Shown: positions 1 to 6,962 of the stretch, one piece after another
Position numbering within the stretch: the stretch's first letter is position 1
Layout of the letters: each line of letters begins with the position of its first letter
Assembly (NCBI GenBank): GCA_002887195.1
Contig: PJAB01001405.1
Location: 1 to 14,723, forward strand
Reading direction: 5' to 3'
Length of the DNA: 14,723 bases
Source: Chrysochromulina parva
Lineage: Eukaryota; Haptophyta; Prymnesiales; Chrysochromulinaceae
Notes under the pieces: model-generated
The model's input: the letters and a program-made list of their open reading frames with translations, nothing else
What the model was told of the DNA's origin: nothing
The model's database searches: none
Made by a program: the position numbers and the translations under genes

Positions 1-3000
1 GTCAAGGAGGTTACCGAGCCTTGGGGTACGACCGCTGGAAGGCCCAGAAGCCCGGGAGAAGTTGTGGTCGAGGGCGCGATCGCTGCGAGTGTGGGGCGTT
101 TTCCATCGGAGGAGGAGGTGTTGATGGCAAAGGCGGCGACCGACCTGCAAGCTGTGCAGCGCGGCAAGGCGGATCGAGTCAAAGTGGCGCAACTTCAAAA
201 GGAGAAGGCGGTCGAGGCGGTCGTCGCGGCCACCGGCTGCACCCACGAGACTGCCAGCCGAGCGGTCGAGTTTGTGGGCAGCTCTGTGGAGAAGGCAGTT
301 GCCTTCGTGAAGAAGCAAGCGGAGCAGCATAAGGCAGCGACCAAGGTGCAGGCTGCCCAGAGAGGTAGGCTGGACCGAGCCACGGTGGCGCAGCTCAAGC
401 TGGACAAGGCGATCGAGGAGGTCGTGGTGGCCACCAGCTGCACTGATGGGCAAGCTCGCCGAGCGCTTGAGGCGGTGGGCGGCTCTGTCGGCGAGGCGAT
501 TGAGTTTTTAGTCGATGCGCAAGTGACGGAGGGGATTATGGCCAAAAAGGAGGCGCGCCTGCGCGGCTTCTTCGTCATCGGCAAGTTTGTCATCCGCCTT
601 AGGATCCGGCGACGCATGAGGAAGGAAAGGGAGGCGGCGTACCGGGAGAAGAATGAACCTGCGGCGATAGTGGTGCAGACCGCTGAGCGAGGTAAGGCAG
701 CCCGCGCCGAGCTGAAGAAGAGGAAGGAGGAGAAGAAAGCGGCCGAGGAAGAGGCGGAGCGGCTCGAGCGGGAAGCGATTGCGGCGGCTGAGAGAGCGGC
801 GGCCGAGGCGGCGGCAAAGGCCGAGGCGGCGGCGATCACCCTGCAGGCCGTCCAACGAGGCAAGGTGGATCGCCTCATGGCGAAGGAGATTGCGGAGGCT
901 GAGAGAGCGGCGGCCGAGGCGGCGGCAAAGGCCGAGGCGGCGGTGATCACCCTGCAGGCCGTTCAACGAGGCAAGGTGGATCGCCTCAAGGCAAAGGAGG
1001 CCAAGAAGGAGAAGAGGAAGAGGGATGCGGAGCGGCTCGAGGCGATGCGGCAAAAGGCGGCGGGTAAGGTCCAGGCGGGTGCGCAAGGTATGAAGACTCG
1101 TAAGCTGCTGAGGAAGCAGCGCAAGGCGGCCTGTACGATCGAGGCGATGGCGCGTCGGAAACGGTGGTCGGAGCTCTACAGGTGCATCCGTCGAGTCGTC
1201 ATCGACGTTGAGGTGGAGATAGAGATCTACTACGCCAATCTGGCAGCGGAGAAGGCGGCCGCGGAGCAGCGTGAGGCGGAGAGGCATGCTGCGGCGACGC
1301 GGCTGCAGGCGCATGAGCGCATGCGGGTGGCGAAGGCGAAGCGCGAAGAAGCGCTTGCCGCAGCACGCAAGCTCCAGGCGCGCCAGAGTACGAAATCGAG
1401 TATGGCCTTCCTGCGCAAGTGCAAAGATGGAGCGCTCCGACTGCAATGCAACTGGCGGGGCGTGCTCGGGCGACGTCTGACGAAGTTGAAGCGCGGGAAG
1501 CTGGGGCTGGCCACTCGCATGCAGGCGATCTTCCGCGGCTTCCACGTGCGTGTCCTTCGCTCGGCAGTCAACTCGCTCATCAGTTCGCTCGAGTTCATGA
1601 ACCAGATGGAAATCAAGCGTCGGGAAGCTGCCGTGGTCATCCAGCGTGAGTTCCACTCGCGAAAGGCAGCGCGGAACATGAGGCTGATGCGCCGGACGTT
1701 GAAGAAGATGATGATGAATCGCTCAATCGCATTGATCCAACGGGTCTTCCGCAAACTTCGCGATCGTATCCTCCAGAGCACGCTCAATGCCCTCATCACC
1801 GGAGTGATCTTCCTTTCCATCCGAAACGTCACCGAGCACCACGCCGCCAAGCAGTTGCAGCGCGCCGTGCGAGCGCGGATCGCCGCTAAGGCGGAGCAGC
1901 GCGCGGCGCTCAGGGCGGCGCGTCAAGCCGAGAGGATGGCCTCTTCGCTCCGGGCATCGTTGGGTCAACGCGACGTGACCAAAGCGGTGCCATGGTCCAC
2001 GTATGCCAAGCTCGCCGCGCACAACCCACCCAATGAGGCAGGTCTCGCCCTCTACGGTGGACCTCCACGGCGCGGGCGCCGTCGCGGCACACCACTCGCC
2101 GGCGCCGTGTCGGGCACCGGCGGGCTCTCCTCCGTCGTCCCTCACCAGCTCGTGCCCAACACGGCGCCCGATCTCGCCGAGCTCGAGATGGAGATGCTTG
2201 ACCAACGGCTCCTTCTGCTCTCGGCTTCGTCCACGTACGGTCCTCAAGATTCGAGCTACGCTGGTGGCCGCTCGCGCGCGCGCCTTGGCAAGCCGTACGA
2301 AGCCACGTGGCCGCACCCGACGAAGCCGTCGGCCGCCGAGTTCGCGGCAGCTGAGCGCGCTGCCATTGCCGCCGCTGCACGCGGCCGACGGCTCCGTCTC
2401 GCGTCGCCGGAGCTGATCGCCACCATTTACAGGCGAGGCTCGGAGCTGCCCGCGGGTGGTTACGACCCGACCGAAGCCGTTGACGCGCGCTTTGCCGACA
2501 CGGCGCCTTTCCTCGAGAGTTCGAGCGCCGTGTCGGCGGCGAGCGTGTCCAAGCTGGTACCCAACACGCTGCCTCCGCACGCGAACGGGCCGAACGGAGC
2601 TGCCTTTTTTGGGCTCGGCTCGAACGCGGGCACCACCTCATGCTCTTCGGGCCACTCGGGCATCGTGCTGCCATATGCGGTGCATGCAAGTGAGCTGCCG
2701 TCGATGCTTCCCGTCGATCCGACCGAACGACAGGCGCACCTCGTCGACATGTACCAGCTCTCTCCGCGCTTTCGGCTGTGCGACCCGTCGCACGCGCGCG
2801 CTGAGAAGTATAGCAAGACGCGCGCCATCTATGGCGTCGGAGAGCACGGGCGCACGCTCATCGACAGCTTCACTCAGAGCGATGGCGTGGGCGCCGTGTC
2901 GGGCGTGGGCCGTGCCGGTGCGGGCGCCGTTTCGGGCGCGTACTCGGCACGGCAGCTCCATGCGCAGCGTCTCGCGACCCCCGAGCCTCTCCCGCCGCAT

Positions 3001-3615
3001 TCTTACCTGCCGCACGCGCCCCATCCGCCACTAGAGCGCCCTGCAGCGCCCCCCCCGCGGCGTGCGTGGGGGGGCGGCGCAGACGCTGACGATACCGGCG
3101 GTGGCCTGGGCGCCGAACCGGGCTACGGCGACGCTCTCTTTGCCGACACACGCCCTGTAAACACGGGCCGTGTGACCGCCACCGCCACCGCCACCGCCAC
3201 CGCCTCTTTTCACGACGCAGCGCCGGCGCCGCTGCCCTGGCAGCCGACCCCGCACGACAAGTCGTACGCGCACTACAAGCACCTAGCGGACCACGCCAAG
3301 CAGCGCGCGGCCCAAGCCACGGAGCGCGCTGCACTGCTTCGCACCCTGACTGAGAGCCACGGCTCGCCCAGGCCGAGCTCGCAGCAGAGGCTGAGGCAGC
3401 TGCACCCAGTCCTGGGCGGCGCAGCGCCGATGCTCCTGCCACCCATAGCGGGCGGCGTCATAGACGCCCGCGCGTACTCGTCCAGGCCGCAGCCGCCAGC
3501 GTCGCGCGCCCACTCGCCGAGGTCCAAGGACCGACAGGTGAACGCCGGTGTGACACCAATGCGCCCAGCGGTGACCTCTCACTTTGGCGCGGGCAGCCCG
3601 ACGAGGCTGGGCTAG
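1..3615 (+). CDS. IQ-motif and UBA-like repeat protein, 5'-partial
   Basis: The reading frame is open from base 1 to a TAG at 3613-3615 (1204 residues), so the true start is upstream; the first in-window ATG in frame is at 124. Layout seen: two alternating IQ and UBA-like modules (about 133-513), a basic/Glu-rich coiled stretch with two near-identical 34-residue repeats (787-999), then further IQ-like motifs to about 1900. I count about 14 IQ-like motifs, for example AATKVQAAQRGRLDR (334-378), LATRMQAIFRGFHVR (1507-1551) and SIALIQRVFRKLRDR; several are degenerate. IQ motifs normally bind calmodulin or EF-hand light chains; UBA folds normally bind ubiquitin. The last ~550 residues are Pro/Ala/Ser/Arg-rich, probably disordered, with LVPNT twice (2149-2163, 2554-2568) and a Thr-Ala run. 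No motor, kinase or other catalytic domain is visible in this part. A cytoskeletal, centrosomal or flagellar scaffold is a guess. No intron is needed inside the window. Confidence 0.85.
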   Translation, partial: VKEVTEPWGTTAGRPRSPGEVVVEGAIAASVGRFPSEEEVLMAKAATDLQAVQRGKADRVKVAQLQKEKAVEAVVAATGCTHETASRAVEFVGSSVEKAVAFVKKQAEQHKAATKVQAAQRGRLDRATVAQLKLDKAIEEVVVATSCTDGQARRALEAVGGSVGEAIEFLVDAQVTEGIMAKKEARLRGFFVIGKFVIRLRIRRRMRKEREAAYREKNEPAAIVVQTAERGKAARAELKKRKEEKKAAEEEAERLEREAIAAAERAAAEAAAKAEAAAITLQAVQRGKVDRLMAKEIAEAERAAAEAAAKAEAAVITLQAVQRGKVDRLKAKEAKKEKRKRDAERLEAMRQKAAGKVQAGAQGMKTRKLLRKQRKAACTIEAMARRKRWSELYRCIRRVVIDVEVEIEIYYANLAAEKAAAEQREAERHAAATRLQAHERMRVAKAKREEALAAARKLQARQSTKSSMAFLRKCKDGALRLQCNWRGVLGRRLTKLKRGKLGLATRMQAIFRGFHVRVLRSAVNSLISSLEFMNQMEIKRREAAVVIQREFHSRKAARNMRLMRRTLKKMMMNRSIALIQRVFRKLRDRILQSTLNALITGVIFLSIRNVTEHHAAKQLQRAVRARIAAKAEQRAALRAARQAERMASSLRASLGQRDVTKAVPWSTYAKLAAHNPPNEAGLALYGGPPRRGRRRGTPLAGAVSGTGGLSSVVPHQLVPNTAPDLAELEMEMLDQRLLLLSASSTYGPQDSSYAGGRSRARLGKPYEATWPHPTKPSAAEFAAAERAAIAAAARGRRLRLASPELIATIYRRGSELPAGGYDPTEAVDARFADTAPFLESSSAVSAASVSKLVPNTLPPHANGPNGAAFFGLGSNAGTTSCSSGHSGIVLPYAVHASELPSMLPVDPTERQAHLVDMYQLSPRFRLCDPSHARAEKYSKTRAIYGVGEHGRTLIDSFTQSDGVGAVSGVGRAGAGAVSGAYSARQLHAQRLATPEPLPPHSYLPHAPHPPLERPAAPPPRRAWGGGADADDTGGGLGAEPGYGDALFADTRPVNTGRVTATATATATASFHDAAPAPLPWQPTPHDKSYAHYKHLADHAKQRAAQATERAALLRTLTESHGSPRPSSQQRLRQLHPVLGGAAPMLLPPIAGGVIDARAYSSRPQPPASRAHSPRSKDRQVNAGVTPMRPAVTSHFGAGSPTRLG
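133..513 (+). repeat. Two tandem IQ + UBA-like modules, 201-base period
   Basis: Within the first gene, an IQ motif followed by a UBA-like segment occurs twice with an exact 67-residue offset. The IQ starts TDLQAVQRG and TKVQAAQRG align, as do the UBA-like segments at about 202-315 and 403-513. The UBA-like segments share the pattern V-V-x-A-T-(G/S)-C-T ... A-x-R-A-(V/L)-E-x-V-G-(S/G)-S-V-x-(K/E)-A-(V/I)-x-F. This resembles the UBA pattern (MGF-like turn, then G-x-x-x-E-A-x-x-(F/Y/W)-L), with TGC/TSC in place of MGF. Protein-level similarity is higher than DNA identity, so this is an old duplication under selection. The UBA assignment is by pattern only. Confidence 0.65.
787..999 (+). repeat. 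Near-identical 102-base coding repeat, 111-base period
   Basis: Bases 787-888 and 898-999 are almost the same sequence. Each encodes an Ala/Glu helix (AERAAAEAAAKAEAA) followed by an IQ-like motif (ITLQAVQRGKVDRL). Only a handful of substitutions separate the copies, so this duplication is much younger than the 201-base IQ/UBA duplication upstream. The period of 111 bases (37 codons) keeps the frame open. Confidence 0.9.
3175..3204 (+). repeat. ACCGCC hexanucleotide microsatellite (x5)
   Basis: Five uninterrupted ACCGCC units lie inside the first gene and are translated as five Thr-Ala dipeptides. The hexamer keeps the frame open whatever the copy number, so length polymorphism would be tolerated. 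Confidence 0.9.
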
Positions 3616-3907
3616 AGAGAATCGACAGGGTCGCGAGCGCAACCTTCTCGCGAGCTCAGGATGTTCACGAACATTGTCATTGAGATGCTCTTGTATACTG
3701 TACTTTAGGACAAGGAGCAAGCAGAGATGGGACAGCCGATGTTCAGTTTCAGGACCCCATACAGTGAGTTCTGCTTATCAGATTTGGCTGTGTTCCATGA
3801 ATGTTCCCCCGACAACTATTCGACACGTGTCATATCACGTGACCGCGTTTTAGTGCGACGTGATCGCCAGAGGGCTCTGGACAAGGCGCAAAAAAGCTAC
3901 GCTCATC

Positions 3908-4702
3908 ATGTTCTCTGCCCGACTTGGCTTTGCCATGCGCTCCTCGCGCTTTGTTAAGGTATCAGCCATGGCAGTTACCTCAGCCGCGGCAATAGCATCG
4001 GTCTCGGCCGCGCGCTCCGAGCCGGAGCAGGCGGACCTGCACTTCAAGTATTTTGACGCACGTGGTGTCCTGGAAACAAGTCGCATATTGCTGAAACTCG
4101 CCGGTCAGCGCTATACGGAGGAGCGCTACCCACTCGACCTTTCGAAAACGCCTCCATATGGCCCTGAGTTCTTCAAGGCCAAGGAATCTGGCGAACTGGC
4201 TGCCAACCTCGACAGGGTGCCAATCCTTGTCGCTGATGGCCACGCCATCGGCCAGTCGTCTGCCATCGCTCGCTTCCTCGCAGCGCGCGTCGGCTTGTAC
4301 GGCACGAGCGACACGGAGCGCGCAGACATTGATGCTTTTGTCGAGCACCTGCGCGACATCAAGGACCAGTACCAGGTCGCCAAACGTAACCCCGAACCAG
4401 AGGCCAGGGCCGCCGCGATTGAAAAGTTCTTTTCAAATGCGCTGCCAGCGCACTTTGGCAAGCTTGAGACGTTTGTCACGTACACTGGCACAAGCCGTGC
4501 GGCGGGCGTTGTTGGCGGCCGCCTCAGCCTCGCCGACGTTGCGCTCTATGTGTTCGTTGAGGAATATTTTGACGACAAGGCGTCAGTGGCGGCGGCGCTG
4601 AAGGCAGCCAAATGCGAGCGCCTCGTGGCGTCCGTCGACGCGGTGCGAAGCCATCCGAATGTGGCGGCGTATCTGAAGCAGCGGCCGCAGACGACGCTCT
4701 GA
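3908..4702 (+). CDS. Sigma-like glutathione S-transferase with N-terminal extension
   Basis: 264 residues from the ATG at 3908; stop TGA 4700-4702; an in-frame TAG at 3851-3853 bounds the frame. The thioredoxin-like N-domain is seen at LHFKYFDARGVLETSRILLK (residues about 45-64), where the Tyr of KYF is the candidate catalytic Tyr of the sigma/alpha type, followed by the Pro-containing turn RVPILVADGH and the glutathione-binding segment GQSSAIARFLA. The all-helical C-domain follows, including RLSLADVALYVFVEEYF, close to the usual C-domain LTxAD pattern. Known role of the family: conjugation of glutathione to electrophiles, or prostaglandin-type isomerisation. The ~45-residue N-terminus is basic, Ser/Ala-rich and free of acidic residues, so it may be an organelle-targeting or signal sequence (inference). 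A second in-frame ATG at 3968 sits in a better context (GCCATGG) and would give 244 residues without most of that extension; two products are possible. Confidence 0.88.
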   Translation: MFSARLGFAMRSSRFVKVSAMAVTSAAAIASVSAARSEPEQADLHFKYFDARGVLETSRILLKLAGQRYTEERYPLDLSKTPPYGPEFFKAKESGELAANLDRVPILVADGHAIGQSSAIARFLAARVGLYGTSDTERADIDAFVEHLRDIKDQYQVAKRNPEPEARAAAIEKFFSNALPAHFGKLETFVTYTGTSRAAGVVGGRLSLADVALYVFVEEYFDDKASVAAALKAAKCERLVASVDAVRSHPNVAAYLKQRPQTTL

Positions 4703-5312
4703 AGACACTCGCTGAGCTTTGCGATGCGTGCCGACGGGGAAGTACGCGACCATGTGGGTGGATCTGTACAAAAACTGACTCCTGTGTTTAGCCCTTGATG
4801 TGTCCCCTTCCTTTGCTTCGGCTTCCGCCTGGCCGCTAGAGCGATGGGCAGCGCGATACCGACGGGAGCTGCCGATGGGAGAAGCCCTAACCCTGACCAT
4901 GGGCACCATGGGAGATGCCGTTGCCGATGGCGAGCTGCGCGTCGTAAGGACATGCGTCTTAGGACCGGTGGAAGCGCATGCGAGCGGGAGAGAGAACAGA
5001 GATATGCGAGAGAGCAGAGACCACGTGCGGTCGACGTGCCGCGCGCGGGGCGCGGGCGGGAGGCACACGACCCATGCACACGGCCGCGCGTTCGACCCCG
5101 GTGCACGCTGCACCGCGGCCGCAGCCGTATCGCGGCGAGCGACGTGTACCTCTGTTCTCCCCTGCTTGTGTCCCTGACCTTTTCAACTGTGAGTTGGCCT
5201 TATCGGGTAGCGGAAGCTCATACTCTAGCTTCGGCCCGGATATTTTCACGTTCACGCCGCGCGCGCGCCGCGCCGCGCTCGTTTTTCATATACGGACGAC
5301 GACGGAATTCTG
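4703..5312 (+). other. Intergenic, glutathione S-transferase to transporter
   Basis: 610 bases with no convincing gene. Open frames here are short, Arg-rich, have no recognisable motif and overlap one another in different frames, as expected by chance in GC-rich DNA. The region should hold the 3' UTR of the upstream gene and the promoter and 5' UTR of the transporter. No TATA box or polyadenylation signal could be assigned. Confidence 0.5.
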
Positions 5313-6734
5313 ATGACGCCACTCGTGCTGCTCCTATCCGCGGCGCCGTCGTGGTCTCTACATCCGCCGTGGGTTGGTCGGACCGCTCATTTCGTCAGCT
5401 CTTGTCGACCCAGAGTGGCTTGCGCGATCAGTGATGGCAGCAACGGTCAGAGCACATCATCCGCCTCAGGGAGCGGATCGCTGCCTCCCGAGCTCACCCC
5501 AATCACCACGGCCGTCTTCAGCCAGATGTTGGGTGAGGGCATAGCCATGTCGAGCCTGCCTCTCTACCTGACCGGGCTAGGCGCACAGCCCCTTATGGTC
5601 GGTCTGGCCGTCTCGTGCTTCTCGGTGTCCCAGATGACGTTTGCACCCATCATGGTGGGGCTGTCGTCCAAGGTTGGCCGCTCACGTGTGCTGCAGCTTT
5701 GCCTCGTGGGTGCCGCCGCCTCCTCGTTGCTCATCGGCCTCTCGGGCACCGTCACTGGTGTCGTTGCCGGTCGGGCGCTGGCCGGGGTTTTCGCTGCGAG
5801 CGTACCCGTCGCGCAGTCAAGCGTGACCGATCTGCTGCCTCGAAAGCAGGCCGCCTTGGGGCTCAGCCGCGTGTCTGCCGCGTCGCAGCTTGGCATCATG
5901 GTCGGTCCGGCGGCCTCGGCCCTCCTCCAGGCTGCCTTCAGCGGCCTCGGGATCGCTCCCTCACGCGGCCTCCCTGCCGTCTTCGTCCTCACAGCCGCGG
6001 TCATGCTGGGCGTGCTCGCCCAGATGGTGAGGGTAGCCCCAAGGCTCGACGCTGCCTCCGAGGCGGGGCCAGACGAGGCGAGAGCGCCTGCGGAGGGGCC
6101 GTCGCCGTCTGTGGCGGAGGAAGCACGGGCGACCGTCCGACCGCCGCCTGGGGTCCGACCCCTGGTGCCACCAACGCTCGCCCAGCCCATGCTGCGATCG
6201 ATTACGATGATCATTGGTTGGACGGCGGTGCTGTCCAACTCGATGTATGGGCTCTTCGCGCCTCGCTTCCTCGGTTTCGGCCAGGCACAGCTCTCGGCCA
6301 CCTACTCAACGGCCGCCGCTCTCGCTATCTCGGCGCAGCTCGTCTTCCCACGCCTGGTTGCGCAGCTGGGGGAGCACAGACTGTGTTCGCTTGGCATTTT
6401 GGGCACGGGCGTGGGCATAGGCGGCCAGGCGCTGCTCCGCTCACAGCCAGCGCACTCGGCGCTGTACATGCTCAGCCGAGCCAGCGCATCGGTCGCGGAC
6501 ACCGCCACTGCCGCCTTGGTGGTGAGATCTTCGACAGACCAGCGCGCGCGCGCGAAGAACTTAGCACTCCTCACGTCGACCCGAGCTGCGGCTCGGATCG
6601 CGACCCCGCTGATCTCGAGCGAGCTCTTTGAGCTCAGCTGTAGGGACTCGGTCGCTCCCGGCGCGCTGCCCTTCGTTGCGGCCGCGTGCTTTGCGCTGGT
6701 CGTCGCCCCGTTGCCTTTGATACTGCTCAAGTAA
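5313..6734 (+). CDS. Major facilitator superfamily transporter, possibly plastid-targeted
   Basis: 473 residues, one exon, ATG 5313 and TAA 6732-6734. About 12 hydrophobic segments in two blocks of six (about residues 64-238 and 293-471) are separated by a polar central loop (about 240-290), the standard MFS layout. The loop between segments 2 and 3 carries GLSSKVGRSRVLQL (116-129), a match to MFS motif A (G-x-x-x-D-R-x-G-R-R) with the Asp replaced. Transport direction and substrate cannot be told from sequence; bacterial relatives of this shape include drug/H+ antiporters. The N-terminus, MTPLVLLLSAAPSWSLHP, looks like a signal peptide and is followed by a ~40-residue Ser/Arg/Gly-rich stretch before the first MFS segment, which fits a bipartite leader for a secondary plastid (inference). 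Alternatively it enters the secretory pathway. Confidence 0.85.
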   Translation: MTPLVLLLSAAPSWSLHPPWVGRTAHFVSSCRPRVACAISDGSNGQSTSSASGSGSLPPELTPITTAVFSQMLGEGIAMSSLPLYLTGLGAQPLMVGLAVSCFSVSQMTFAPIMVGLSSKVGRSRVLQLCLVGAAASSLLIGLSGTVTGVVAGRALAGVFAASVPVAQSSVTDLLPRKQAALGLSRVSAASQLGIMVGPAASALLQAAFSGLGIAPSRGLPAVFVLTAAVMLGVLAQMVRVAPRLDAASEAGPDEARAPAEGPSPSVAEEARATVRPPPGVRPLVPPTLAQPMLRSITMIIGWTAVLSNSMYGLFAPRFLGFGQAQLSATYSTAAALAISAQLVFPRLVAQLGEHRLCSLGILGTGVGIGGQALLRSQPAHSALYMLSRASASVADTATAALVVRSSTDQRARAKNLALLTSTRAAARIATPLISSELFELSCRDSVAPGALPFVAAACFALVVAPLPLILLK

Positions 6735-6962
6735 ATGCGGAGCGAAAAGAAGCTCGCCCAGGTACCCTCTGAGTCGAGAGTTGCTCGGTCGAACTGTGTT
6801 TTTTTCACGAGCTATTACGTGACTTTCATGCCCTGTCGCGCATGCATCAGGTGCCAACTCACTCGACTTGCCCAAAAGAGTTTGGCATCTTCAATTGTGG
6901 GCGTGCGACGCAAGTAGGAATTGCGAAAAGCCCAACTCCCGGCTCTGCACGTCTGCGGCGCC
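6735..6962 (+). other. Short intergenic, transporter to K+ channel
   Basis: 228 bases with the transporter 3' end and the channel 5' region. There is a T-rich patch near 6797-6807. The channel frame stays open upstream to 6921, but only with a TTG, so 6963 is the first ATG. I see nothing else to annotate. Confidence 0.5.

Noticed and set aside
195..950. Long minus-strand Ala/Ser-rich open frames opposite the first gene
   Set aside because: They mirror the Ala/Glu/Lys-rich codons of the sense strand, have no motif of their own, and several overlap in different frames. GC-rich repeats suppress stop codons on the other strand.
4884..4894. CCCTAACCC resembling telomere repeat
   Set aside because: Under two units only; expected by chance and not near a repeat array.
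4844..5434. Arg-rich open frames between the glutathione S-transferase and the transporter
   Set aside because: No recognisable motif, several overlapping frames, and the longest runs into the transporter gene out of frame.
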